A stretch of 64,000 bases of DNA. Origin: JAXLWB01 sp046328715. GTDB taxonomy: Bacteria; Chloroflexota; Anaerolineae; Caldilineales; Caldilineaceae. The position numbers were made by a program, and so were the translations under genes. Of this stretch, positions 32,673-41,090 are shown in pieces. The notes under the pieces are model-generated. The model saw only the letters and a list, made by a program, of their open reading frames with translations, was not told the DNA's origin and searched no databases. The stretch spans positions 41,349 to 105,348 of the forward strand of contig JAXLWB010000036.1 in assembly GCA_046328715.1 (NCBI GenBank), in the 5' to 3' direction. Numbering within the stretch: the stretch's first letter is position 1; each line of letters opens with the position of its first letter.

Positions 32673-35144
32673 TTAGAGGGTGCATTGATCAACAAGTTCT
32701 GCCAGTTGGGGCAGGGTGAGCTTTTGTCCCGAGAGCCAGGCTTGTTTCCAGTTCGATTCGCTGAATGCAGCCTTGGTGCGCGTGAGCGTCTGTTGTTGAA
32801 TCTCAAGTTCATAGAGTGTGAGCGCCTGACCACTTTGACGATGCAATTTGTCGGCGGCGGCGAGCAAGGAGACGGCCTTGTCCACGACGCCAGCTTCGGC
32901 CAACACGGATGCCAAACCTTCACAGGCCGCCATCATGCCCCCAGCTTGATCGAGTTGGTGATAGATTTGAAAACAGCGGCGGTAGAAATCAGCCGCCTGC
33001 GCAAAGTTACCAAGTGCGCGCTGCGCCAAACCCAGGTTAATTGAGGTCCAGGCGATGCCTGATTCTGCCCCTTCGGACTCAAATAAGCTGAGTGCTTCGC
33101 CAAAGAGTGGCAATGAACGCTGGGCGTCTCCCTGACCCAAGATGGCTCGCCCTAGAAAATTGAGTGTAATTGCCAGTGGCCGGGGACGATTGGCGGCGCG
33201 CACGCCAGGCAGAGATTCATTGAGCAGCGATTCAGCCCGACTGTAGTCTCCTAACTGGATGGCCAATGCGCTAACCTGGTTGAGTAGCGTCCTGACGCGT
33301 GCCTGATTGCCGAGCTGACGGTATAAGGTCAAGCTTTCACTGAGATAGGTGTCGGCTTCGTTGAATGCGCCGTGGGTGGAAGCTGCCTTGCCGAGTTGGA
33401 GCAACGTCCATGCGCACTTGGTTTGGTTATTTTGGTCGCGCCAACGTTGCAATGCATCGGCGAGAATCTGTTTGGCTTTCGGTTGGTCGCCCAGCAGATG
33501 AGTGAGTTCACCCAAGGCGGTGAGTGCCTGTGCCCGAACTGGGCCCTCCTGGTTGGAGAGCGCAAGCGCAGCCGTAATCCAATCACGCCCTTCTTTCCAG
33601 TAATCGCTTTCACACCAGAAACGACCCATGCCAGCAGCCAGCCGCAGGCCCAAGTCGGGATTGCGGCGCTGGGTCAGACAACTCCGTAAAATCGAACGCA
33701 GATTGTCCTGCTCCACGCTCAGTTGGTGCCGCCATTGTAAGGATTCCTCGCTGTCGGACGTGTGTTCAACTTTTTCGACCATTTCCATAAAGAAATTGGC
33801 ATAGCGTTGCTCAAGTTCGGCCGCAAAAGGTTGTTCCTGTAGATGTTCAGCCGCATACTGGCTGATCAGTTCATGCAAATAGTATCGGGCATGCGTGCCA
33901 ACTGCGTCGCGCTGAAGCAGCGATTTATCGATTAAACTGGCGAGGACAGGCAAGGTGGCATTTGCGATCTGAGCCGCCGCCTGGCGGGTACAGCCGCCAC
34001 GGAAGATCGACAGCTTCATCAACGCCTGTTGTTCTTCGGCGTTTAAAAGTTTCCAGGAATGCTCAAAGACGGCCCTCATGCTGCGATGACGTGGGGAGGC
34101 GTCACGGTCGGCCAGGGCCAGGAAGTCGAGATTGCGCGTCAACTCGTCGGCGATCTCTTGCGGCGAGAGCACACGCACCCACGCTGCCGCCAATTCAATC
34201 GCCAATGGCATTCCTTCGACCAACTTGCAGAGCTGAACCACCGCGCCCCGATTGCTGGAGTCAAGCACAAAGTCGCTGGCTACCTGCTCGGCTCGTGCCA
34301 GAAAAAGCAAAACTGCATCGGACTCATCAACCGGATGGGCACTGTTGGCGCTATGCCCCAAACCACCCAACTCGAAAATTCGCTCTCCGCCGATACGTAG
34401 ACGTTCGCGCGAGGTGATCAACAATTGTACGCCCGGCGCACGTTGCATCAGCAGCTTGATCCAGGCAATCGAGCCACTATCAACCAGCAGATGCTCGAAA
34501 TTATCAAAGACGAGCAGCATCTCTTTGTCGGCAAGCCAGGACAAAAGGGCCTCGTCTAGTGAGGTCGCGCCTTGGGTCTGAATGGCAAGTGCGGTTGCTA
34601 GGGCTGGGGTAAGATGTTGGGCCATCTGCAAAGGTGCTAGAGCCACAAAGGCGGCACCATTCTTTAGGTGATCAGTAACTCGATGGGCAATCTCCAATGC
34701 CAGACGAGTCTTACCAATGCCGCCCGCACCCACCAAGGTGGTCAACCGTTGGCGATCCTCGATCAGAAGTTGTTGTAGTGCGTTTTGTTCCGCTTCGCGG
34801 CCAATGAAGAGACCCACCAAGGGAGGAAGTGTAGGCAACGTCGGGGTCTTCTCCTCCTGTTGGGTTGGGGCAAGGTTTTCTTCGCCTTCACCATCGCCGT
34901 TGCTAGAAGGTTCCAAGGGCAGGCGGGCCAAGCGTAGAAATTCAGCCCTTTGCTCTTTTGATACTTGTAAAACATCGGCAATCCGTTCTGCCATTTCACG
35001 TGAGGGACGGCGTTTGCCAATTTCAAAGGCGCGCAAGGTCGGCGTGGCACAGCCGACTCGTTCGGAAAGCATCTCCTGGGTTAAATCTTGTTCGCTGCGT
35101 AATTTTTTAATCCACCGGCCAAAGTTCATGGTTTCGATAGTCAT
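32673..35144 (-). CDS. XRE-family HTH / NB-ARC (STAND) ATPase / TPR transcriptional regulator 4
   Basis: An 823-residue paralogue of regulators 1-3. The HTH is LTQEMLSERVGCATPTLRAFE. The ATPase core has FIGREAE, Walker A VGAGGIGKT, Walker B MLLVFDNFEHLL, TSRERLRIGGERIFELGGL and GMPLAIELAAAWV. HELISQYAAEHL marks the winged-helix part. TPR-like helices follow (about 500-790). The start could be ATG 35144 or the internal ATG 35129 (MNFGRWIKKLRSEQ), which aligns better with paralogues; neither has a clear Shine-Dalgarno. It is divergent from the 35349/35658 pair, with operator G in the gap. Confidence 0.9.
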   Translation of the reverse strand: MTIETMNFGRWIKKLRSEQDLTQEMLSERVGCATPTLRAFEIGKRRPSREMAERIADVLQVSKEQRAEFLRLARLPLEPSSNGDGEGEENLAPTQQEEKTPTLPTLPPLVGLFIGREAEQNALQQLLIEDRQRLTTLVGAGGIGKTRLALEIAHRVTDHLKNGAAFVALAPLQMAQHLTPALATALAIQTQGATSLDEALLSWLADKEMLLVFDNFEHLLVDSGSIAWIKLLMQRAPGVQLLITSRERLRIGGERIFELGGLGHSANSAHPVDESDAVLLFLARAEQVASDFVLDSSNRGAVVQLCKLVEGMPLAIELAAAWVRVLSPQEIADELTRNLDFLALADRDASPRHRSMRAVFEHSWKLLNAEEQQALMKLSIFRGGCTRQAAAQIANATLPVLASLIDKSLLQRDAVGTHARYYLHELISQYAAEHLQEQPFAAELEQRYANFFMEMVEKVEHTSDSEESLQWRHQLSVEQDNLRSILRSCLTQRRNPDLGLRLAAGMGRFWCESDYWKEGRDWITAALALSNQEGPVRAQALTALGELTHLLGDQPKAKQILADALQRWRDQNNQTKCAWTLLQLGKAASTHGAFNEADTYLSESLTLYRQLGNQARVRTLLNQVSALAIQLGDYSRAESLLNESLPGVRAANRPRPLAITLNFLGRAILGQGDAQRSLPLFGEALSLFESEGAESGIAWTSINLGLAQRALGNFAQAADFYRRCFQIYHQLDQAGGMMAACEGLASVLAEAGVVDKAVSLLAAADKLHRQSGQALTLYELEIQQQTLTRTKAAFSESNWKQAWLSGQKLTLPQLAELVDQCTL

Positions 35145-35189
35145 AGGCCAAAAGTATATCTGATAAATCTGATACGGAACAACTATAAC

Positions 35190-35257
35190 TGTATTACATC
35201 CTGTATGAGCGGGTGTATCACTTGCTTCTGTTGCATCTTTTCAACTTCTGATTTAAT
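35190..35257 (+). promoter_or_regulatory. Phased TGTAT operator/promoter G (for the genes at 35349 and 35658)
   Basis: Three perfect TGTAT pentamers (35190, 35202, 35214) are 12 bp apart. TTCTGTTG at 35226 is in phase and TTTAAT is 26 bp further at 35252. It lies in the divergent gap of STAND regulator 4. Confidence 0.78.
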
Positions 35258-35348
35258 GGGACCAACGGAGTATGTTAACAGTCAAAGGTAGATGGGAATT
35301 CAACCCCAGACACTTGACCCTCATTCGTAGGAATGATAAGGAGCAACC

Positions 35349-35540
35349 ATGTTTGCAAGTGATTATGTAACAACAAAAATTCTGTTTGACGAACGGCTGC
35401 GTGAGGCAGAAGAGCAGCGGCGGGTTCGAAAATTCGAGGCAAGTCAACGCACTGGGCAAAATCGGTTCTTTGAAAAACTTGGAGATCTGTTGATTACGCT
35501 TGGTACAAGTCTAAAGACAGTTCATCCCAAACTGGCCTGA
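35349..35540 (+). CDS. Small hypothetical protein (63 aa)
   Basis: A 63-residue charged protein (MFASDYVTTKILFDERLREA...) with a central Arg/Glu-rich helix and a hydrophobic C-terminal helix (FFEKLGDLLITLGTSLK). AAGGAG sits 6 nt before the ATG. The gene lies 97 bp after the TTTAAT box of operator G, the same leader length as in other members, so it is probably real and the first gene of a unit with the cupin at 35658. The amphipathic pattern could suit a membrane-associated peptide. No family is recognised. Confidence 0.6.
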   Translation: MFASDYVTTKILFDERLREAEEQRRVRKFEASQRTGQNRFFEKLGDLLITLGTSLKTVHPKLA

Positions 35541-35559
35541 TTTGAAAACAGCGGAGGAT

Positions 35560-35630
35560 TGGTACGCGAATGAGATGGATTTTACGGCTCAAAGACGGAT
35601 AAAATCAGCAAAATCTGTGTCATTCGCGTG
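35560..35630. repeat. Imperfect inverted repeat (CGCGAATGA ends)
   Basis: ACGCGAATGA near 35567 is inverted as TCATTCGCGT near 35620. Similar ~100-bp palindromes with GGATGAA and GATCCGCAAACATCCG phrases lie at about 26830-26930 and 59697-59805. Confidence 0.45.
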
Positions 35631-35657
35631 GCGATCATTTTCAAAGGAGTTATCAAA

Positions 35658-36155
35658 ATGAAAAAACAATCATTGGGTGGCAATTCTCGATCCCACCAGA
35701 TGGATGCCAGACGGACCTTCACCGTCTTCGGAACGACTGTGGCGATCAAGGCGTCAAGCGAAGAGACGGCGGGCAGTTATTGCGTCATCGAGACGACCTT
35801 TCCACCTCATTATCGGATGGTGCTGCCTCATTGGCATGACAAAAAGAGTGAATCATTTTATGTGATCGATGGCGCCCTGACCTTTACGCTAGACGATCAG
35901 ACCTTTATCGTACAGCGCGGAAATTTCGTCTTAGTGCCACCACAAACGGTGCACGTCTACTGGAATTCGACTGCTTCGCCTGTCACTTTTCTAACCTTCT
36001 CTTCACCGGGTGGGTTGGAAGGTTATCTTGCCGAACTGGCCAAAGTCTTTGACAATCGGCCTTATGACGCAGATCTGGCCGTTGAAATCGCAACACGGTA
36101 CGATCAATTTTCGCCTGAGGAGCAAGACGTGGCCCTCTCGACCTCGTTGGCTTGA
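35658..36155 (+). CDS. Cupin-domain protein
   Basis: A 165-residue single-domain cupin. Motif 1 is MVLPHWHDKKSESFYVIDGAL, with the H-x-H and E metal ligands. Motif 2 is RGNFVLVPPQTVHVYWN, with the last histidine. ATG 35658 follows AAAGGAG and is chosen over the longer ORF start at 35628. It is probably transcribed with the 63-residue gene from operator G. It converges on the DMT transporter gene with only 5 bp between the stops. The substrate is unknown; such small cupins range from dioxygenases to sugar-binding proteins. Confidence 0.82.
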   Translation: MKKQSLGGNSRSHQMDARRTFTVFGTTVAIKASSEETAGSYCVIETTFPPHYRMVLPHWHDKKSESFYVIDGALTFTLDDQTFIVQRGNFVLVPPQTVHVYWNSTASPVTFLTFSSPGGLEGYLAELAKVFDNRPYDADLAVEIATRYDQFSPEEQDVALSTSLA

Positions 36156-36160
36156 ATGGA

Positions 36161-37090
36161 TTACCGTTCAACTGTCGTTAAATAGAGCGCGGTAAAAATC
36201 AGTAGAGCTCCAATTAGCAAGGTGGGGGTGAATGGTTCGCCAAGCAAAACCAACCCCAGGAATGAACCCACCAATGGCTGCGCAAAGAGCGAAATGGCAC
36301 TGACTCCCGCCCCAATGCGGCTTGAGATCGCAAACCAGACCGCATTGCAGAAAACCGATGTGACTACGGCTAAATAAAGAACTGCACCGATTGCTTTCAG
36401 CGAGAGCGCAGTCGGCATCGTTCCTGCTGCAAGATGCCAACTCACCATCGGCACCCACACCACGATACTGCCAGTGCAGACGTAGGTTAACACCGTCAAG
36501 GGTGGATATTTGCGTGCCAAATCGGTGCCCAACACCGTGTAAACTGCCTGCAGTGCCAATGTGATCAAGATGAGCAGATCGCCAAAGGCACGCAGCCAGC
36601 CTCTGTCGCCGCTGTTACTTTCTGTAATATGTCCCAGAACCAGGATCAGCACGCCCAGTGCGCCGGTCACCATTCCCACGATTTTGGTTCGCCCCAACGG
36701 ATCGTGGGTAATAAGGGTTGCCAGGAGTGAAGTAAAGATCACCTCGCCAATGATCATCAACGACGCATCGGTAGCCGTAGTCAGGTTGATGCCGATATAG
36801 TCGATCACATAGGCCAGTCCAATGCCGAAAGCGCCGAGGGCGAGCAAGCGTACCCGATCACGCTGTGCGACAGGTTTTAGCACAGCCCTGACTGCCGCGT
36901 CCCTAGACTGTCCGGCATGCCACCGTTGCCACCCATGAATCAGCCACAGGATCACGGTCGCCGTCGTCCACCGTGCCGCCCCAAGCAGCGTGGGTGGAAT
37001 CTCCAGCAGCGCCACTTTGGATACAGCATACGAAGAACCCCATAAAATATTGATAAAAATCAGCGTCGCAATAGCAAGTCTTCGATTCAT
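36161..37090 (-). CDS. EamA/DMT-family transporter
   Basis: A 309-residue membrane protein with ten hydrophobic segments in two EamA repeats. The first begins LIFINILWGSSYAVSKVALLEIPPTLLGAARW, the classic DMT opening. The second repeat includes VLTYVCTGSIVVWVPMV and the closing SAISLFAQPLVGSFLGLVLLGEPFTPTLLIGALLIF. Members export metabolites or amino acids; the substrate cannot be read here. It is a single gene. The upstream ~450 bp carries an inverted repeat at 37299-37391 and no gene. Confidence 0.87.
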   Translation of the reverse strand: MNRRLAIATLIFINILWGSSYAVSKVALLEIPPTLLGAARWTTATVILWLIHGWQRWHAGQSRDAAVRAVLKPVAQRDRVRLLALGAFGIGLAYVIDYIGINLTTATDASLMIIGEVIFTSLLATLITHDPLGRTKIVGMVTGALGVLILVLGHITESNSGDRGWLRAFGDLLILITLALQAVYTVLGTDLARKYPPLTVLTYVCTGSIVVWVPMVSWHLAAGTMPTALSLKAIGAVLYLAVVTSVFCNAVWFAISSRIGAGVSAISLFAQPLVGSFLGLVLLGEPFTPTLLIGALLIFTALYLTTVER

Positions 37091-37298
37091 GATGGTTTGT
37101 GTATTGTTTTATTCTCAAGTTTGAAGCGCAAGAAATCGAGTGCCGAGGCGAGAAGCCGCACCTATAATGGGTCAAGTAGCAAATTGAATCACCCAGTCTA
37201 TTTGAGATTACTGGATCATGAGATTCATGACATGCAATCTTCTGACTTGTAAATAGCGTCGCCGACCAAGCACTTTCGAGAGCACTTACAAGATAGAC

Positions 37299-37391
37299 TT
37301 GTCATTCTGAGCGAGTGCTTTTTCGAGCGAAGAATCCTGCGCTGTCCAACCAAGATTCTTCGTCGCCAACAGCCGCTCCTCAGAATGACAA
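37299..37391. repeat. Inverted repeat with TTGTCATTCTGAG ends
   Basis: TTGTCATTCTGAG (about 37299) is inverted as CTCAGAATGACAA (37379-37391). GCGAAGAATC and GATTCTTCG inside also pair. This type of palindrome is common in bacterial intergenic DNA. Confidence 0.6.
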
Positions 37392-37540
37392 ATTTATCTT
37401 ACATGGTTAGTCGCCACGGTTGGCAGTTTGGGAGAATGACAGATTGTCTACCAAATAATCGGAGCGCTATTTTCATCGCTGGTTGTCCATGTTTTCATAG
37501 ACCTCTAAATCTTTTAATCTCTCAAAAAAGGACCTACATA

Positions 37541-38011
37541 ATGACTACAATCCGCTTCAACGCTATGCCTACCGAATTCGCCCGTGCTTACCAAAATGGC
37601 GCATTCGATGCCAATGGACAACTGCCCGAACGACACATTTCCGATGGCGACGGCGTTCCCTGTCGCCACTGTCTGCAAGATGTGGCGGCTGGCGAGCCTT
37701 ACCTGATTCTCGCCTACCGTCCTTTCCCGGAAGCGCAGCCTTATGCCGAGTTAGGGCCGATCTTCCTCCATGCCGAAACCTGCGAACGCTACGTTGCGTC
37801 CGATCAAGTTCCACCCGTGGTTGCTCGCAGCCAGCGCATGTTGATCCGAGGCTACAACGCACAGAATCGCATCGTCTATGGCACAGGGCAAGTGGTAGCG
37901 GTGGAGCGTATCCAAGGTGTCGCCGCCACACTTTTCGAGCGCCCAGAAATTGCCTATATTCATGTGCGCTCTGCTTCCAACAATTGTTACTCCTGCCGGA
38001 TTGACCGCTAG
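37541..38011 (+). CDS. DUF1203 family protein
   Basis: A 156-residue protein that matches what I know of DUF1203: CRHCLQDVAAGEPYLILAYRPF near residue 40, PIFLHAETCERY in the middle and RSASNNCYSCRIDR at the end. The conserved cysteines (CRHC, HAETC, CYSC) could bind a metal. ATG 37541 is chosen over the ORF start at 37385 because homology begins there and AAAAAGGA lies upstream. The function of the family is not established. The 3' end meets the kinase-like gene across a perfect hairpin. Confidence 0.82.
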   Translation: MTTIRFNAMPTEFARAYQNGAFDANGQLPERHISDGDGVPCRHCLQDVAAGEPYLILAYRPFPEAQPYAELGPIFLHAETCERYVASDQVPPVVARSQRMLIRGYNAQNRIVYGTGQVVAVERIQGVAATLFERPEIAYIHVRSASNNCYSCRIDR

Positions 38012-38014
38012 GCG

Positions 38015-38046
38015 ATGTAGAACAAGATGACAATCTTGTTCTACAT
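38015..38046. terminator. Bidirectional hairpin between convergent genes
   Basis: ATGTAGAACAAGAT (38015-38028) pairs perfectly with 38033-38046 around the loop GACA. It starts 3 bp after the DUF1203 stop and includes the last codons of the kinase-like gene. Confidence 0.65.
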
Positions 38047-39126
38047 GGTTTCCTGTAATAATTGATTCAATCGTTCATGGTCGTATGGTGTGTCTTTCTT
38101 TGGGTTACGGCGCATGGCGACGAGGAAATTAAAGTGAAGCAAGATAATGTCTCGGTATTTGAGCACCAATTCAACCAATTTCGGGTGAACGGTGAGTTGC
38201 TCCTCGGCAATGATCTGCTTGATATGGTGAATGAGGGTCGGTGTCCATTCCCAAAACGCGATATCGGCTGGAATATTGTAGCGTTGTGCCAGTCGGCTCT
38301 TCTGCTCGTCGGACAATTTGCGACAGATCGATAACCATATAAAACCGACTTCGGTGAGAAGCACAGCATGGTCGTAAGAGCGATGACGATCAAAGAAGGA
38401 TTTTTCCTCCTCCGTGAGGTCAAAGCTACGGTCAAGCACCAAGCCAAAATCGCTCAGATAGGCCTGTTCACCATCCGTAACGACATTGTCGCAGTGGGCG
38501 TCCAAGTGGATAATGTCGTGCTGGTGTAGAAAATTGATCGCTTGATTGACATCGTCGATCACCATCTGTGCACGTTCTGGATGTTCATCCAACCAGTTTG
38601 AGGCAGTGAAGGGGATGTACTCCAAAAATAGGATCACCTGATAGTTGGCGTTTGTGCGAGCCAAGACAAAATTACTCACTGCCTCGCTATTGTTCCAATA
38701 TTCGACGTATCCCTGATGTTGTTCAAGATCCACACCGCCATGTTTGCCCATCGCCGGTGTGATGCGGTAGTGATAAAGCAATGGAAAGTTTTCGATTTCG
38801 CCCGCCAGTACCCAATTCGTAGTTTTGATATGGGCAACGAGCTCGCGAAAGACTCCAAACCCAGCCGAGCCAACGCCATAGTTGTAGTAGGTTGGCAACC
38901 CATAGTGATTGCGCGTGGAAAATTGATTGGCAGCTTCTAGATCGGTCAGCGGTATTCGTTTGACAAAAACCTTTGTTTGCTCGATTTCAAGGATATGATT
39001 TCTACCCCAGCCTGGCTCAGCCTCCTCTGTTGCAAAGCGCGCACGCAGTTGCTCGTCATCAAGCTGGGCGATCGCGGAGTTCAATCGAAAGTAAAGCGCT
39101 CTTCTTGCTGCCAATGGATTCAGCAT
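38041..39126 (-). CDS. Protein-kinase-like / phosphotransferase protein
   Basis: A 361-residue protein with the core of a eukaryotic-like kinase fold. TKVFVKRIPL gives the candidate ATP-binding lysine near residue 54. HDIIHLDAHCDNVV is the catalytic loop (Asp and Asn), and YLSDFGLVLD is the metal-binding DFG. There is no glycine-rich loop of normal form, and the spacing fits aminoglycoside-phosphotransferase or Rio-like families better than classic Ser/Thr kinases. The substrate is unknown. It is the third gene of a likely operon with the SgcJ-like protein (30-bp gap) and an MFS transporter, so it might modify the transported compound. Confidence 0.75.
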   Translation of the reverse strand: MLNPLAARRALYFRLNSAIAQLDDEQLRARFATEEAEPGWGRNHILEIEQTKVFVKRIPLTDLEAANQFSTRNHYGLPTYYNYGVGSAGFGVFRELVAHIKTTNWVLAGEIENFPLLYHYRITPAMGKHGGVDLEQHQGYVEYWNNSEAVSNFVLARTNANYQVILFLEYIPFTASNWLDEHPERAQMVIDDVNQAINFLHQHDIIHLDAHCDNVVTDGEQAYLSDFGLVLDRSFDLTEEEKSFFDRHRSYDHAVLLTEVGFIWLSICRKLSDEQKSRLAQRYNIPADIAFWEWTPTLIHHIKQIIAEEQLTVHPKLVELVLKYRDIILLHFNFLVAMRRNPKKDTPYDHERLNQLLQETM

Positions 39127-39156
39127 TTGCCTCTCCTCTCGAACGACCTGTGTATC

Positions 39157-39624
39157 TTACTGCTGCAATAGTTGCCGCAACTCCGCCGTTAAGGCTTCAC
39201 TGGCTTCGGGGTGACCATGAAAGGCAGCAGGCGTGTTGTGGAAAAGTGCGATTTTCCAGGTGTCGCCCTCTTTCACCGCCACTAGCGACTGAATGGCATT
39301 CACCGCCGGGTTGATATCGCTACCTCCCGGTGGAATCATGCCTACTACAGCGCGCAAAATCGCTGTGTTCTCGCTCAATAAACGTACCTCACGCACCTTG
39401 CCGACGTAGGTAGCCGTTTTGTGATGGGCAAAGATGTCCGCCAGCGTCGTGACGATCTCTGCGCTCCCGTTCATCTGGCTGCCATCGAAGCCGATTACAT
39501 TGGCGTCGGCAGCGTAGAGTTCGCCAATTGCCGTAGCATCCTGTTGGTTCCAACGCGCCAACATCTGCTGATGGAGCCAGGTGATCTTTTCCTTGGCAGC
39601 AGTTGATTTCTGATCTGTATTCAT
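39157..39624 (-). CDS. SgcJ/EcaC-like (SnoaL/NTF2 fold) protein
   Basis: A 155-residue protein of the SnoaL/DUF4440 type: a helical start (ITWLHQQMLARWNQQDATAIGELYAADANVIGFDG), GSAEIVTTLADIFAHHKTATYVGKVREVRLL, and NPAVNAIQSLVAVKEGDTWKIALFHNTPAAFH at the end. This matches proteins named SgcJ/EcaC in enediyne clusters and many unrelated genomes. The fold makes a small-molecule pocket; the reaction is unknown. It lies 9 bp downstream of the MFS gene and 30 bp upstream of the kinase-like gene. Confidence 0.85.
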   Translation of the reverse strand: MNTDQKSTAAKEKITWLHQQMLARWNQQDATAIGELYAADANVIGFDGSQMNGSAEIVTTLADIFAHHKTATYVGKVREVRLLSENTAILRAVVGMIPPGGSDINPAVNAIQSLVAVKEGDTWKIALFHNTPAAFHGHPEASEALTAELRQLLQQ

Positions 39625-39633
39625 AACTATCTC

Positions 39634-40965
39634 CTAGGTATGATTCTCCGTGATTTTGCCCGATTGTGGTAGCGACCAAGCCAGGAAGAGGGCAGGCAAA
39701 ATCATCAACGCCGTCGCTGCAAAGAGAACGACGTAGGAACTTTGTTCCAAAATCCAGCCACCTGCGATCGGCGCAATAGCCAGCAAACCCGCCAGTGTGT
39801 TAGTCAGGCCGATATAGGTGGCCCGTTCGGTGTGCGGTGCAATATCAAGCACGTAGTTGAAGTAGCCCAACATCATGGCTGCATCGATGACGCCTAACAG
39901 CCCAAAAATTACCGGAAAGAGCCAGGCTGTCTCTTCGGGTTTGCCCAGCGCAGCCATGATCAGCGCCACTGTAATCGTGGCTAGATCGCAGCAGACTGAA
40001 ATCTGCACGACCCGGCGCGATCCAAAACGGGTTGCTACGAGGCCAAGAATCACGCCGCCGATGGCCCCGCCAATTGTTTGTGTGGTAAAAAAGAGCGCAA
40101 CTGCCGCCTCCGGCTGATTGGCAACTTGTGTGGCATAGATGACATAAAATGAGCCAGCGAGCATATGTAACCCGGCTAACAGGCGCACTGCCGTAATGCG
40201 CACAAAGGAGCGATCGTTGCGCAACAGGCTGCGCAAGCGCGGAAAGTAGTCGCGCCAGCGGGTCATGCTGCTCTCCACGACGCCGGGCGGCTCTACAATA
40301 AAGTAGCTAGCCAGCAGTGCCAACATCAAAAACAGTCCTGCCAGTCCAAAGACCGCTGCATAGTTCACTGGAAAAGTCGGACCTTCGGCAGACAGCAGGC
40401 GCTGAATCCACCAACCGATACCAAGGGTGAGAATGCCGCGCGTCGCTTGCGCACTGCCCAACATACGACTACGTCCTTTGGCCGACATCGACTTTCCCAA
40501 CATATCGAAATAGGCAAGGGCAGCAAAGCCATCTGTCAACATAAAGAGCAGAAAGCCTGCCAAGAAGACGAAGAGAATCCACGCAGGGTAAGTCGCGCCG
40601 CCCCACCAGAGAAAGAGCGCAAAAACGAAGAAGAACGGTCGTCCAACCCAGGCGGCACGCAGGAGATGGGGGAGCTTTCTTGCCTGCGTGTTGAGGTAGT
40701 TGGCGGCAAACAACTGTGGCAACAGCCACCCTCCAAACCAAATCGTGCCCACCAGCCCGATCAGCACCTTGGAATCGGTCAAACGGGCGGCAAAGGCGGG
40801 CATTGTGGTGTTGGGATTGAGGATGGTCAACGCCAGCCCAAACATTACATAGTCAAAGAAGAAGGCAAGCCAGTTACGTCGCTCGTGACGAATAGGTTGA
40901 TTGGAGGATGTTGTAGTAGCTTCAGTAGGCGCGAATGCAACTTCCTGAGGATCGTTTTCGAGCAT
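39634..40965 (-). CDS. Major facilitator superfamily transporter
   Basis: A 443-residue protein with about 12 transmembrane segments. It opens with RHERRNWLAFFFDYVMFGLALTILNPNTTMPAFAARL, has a basic mid-loop before RSLLRNDRSFVRITAVRLLAG, and YIGLTNTLAGLLAIAPIAGGW near the end. It is related in plan to the MFS protein at 6631-7908. The substrate is unknown. It heads a three-gene operon with an SgcJ-like protein and a kinase-like protein. The upstream ~120 bp contains ACCTCCAGGAGGT and a second GGAGGT repeat (41017-41083). Confidence 0.85.
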   Translation of the reverse strand: MLENDPQEVAFAPTEATTTSSNQPIRHERRNWLAFFFDYVMFGLALTILNPNTTMPAFAARLTDSKVLIGLVGTIWFGGWLLPQLFAANYLNTQARKLPHLLRAAWVGRPFFFVFALFLWWGGATYPAWILFVFLAGFLLFMLTDGFAALAYFDMLGKSMSAKGRSRMLGSAQATRGILTLGIGWWIQRLLSAEGPTFPVNYAAVFGLAGLFLMLALLASYFIVEPPGVVESSMTRWRDYFPRLRSLLRNDRSFVRITAVRLLAGLHMLAGSFYVIYATQVANQPEAAVALFFTTQTIGGAIGGVILGLVATRFGSRRVVQISVCCDLATITVALIMAALGKPEETAWLFPVIFGLLGVIDAAMMLGYFNYVLDIAPHTERATYIGLTNTLAGLLAIAPIAGGWILEQSSYVVLFAATALMILPALFLAWSLPQSGKITENHT

Positions 40966-41016
40966 GAATGAGCCTTGTACTGGTTTGGTTTTTACGAGCG
41001 GTTACCAACATGTAAC

Positions 41017-41083
41017 AGACCTCCAGGAGGTGGCGCCGGTGATTTCAGTTTGCCAAACTACTTATCGCCACTTCCCGGAGGTC
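41017..41083. repeat. Short palindromic element (ACCTCCAGGAGGT)
   Basis: ACCTCCAGGAGGT (41019-41031) and ACTTCCCGGAGGT (41070-41082) flank TTTGCCAAACTA. A similar CACCTCCCGGAGGTCGGG lies inside the MITE-like element near 7986. Confidence 0.45.
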
Positions 41084-41090
41084 GATCAAT

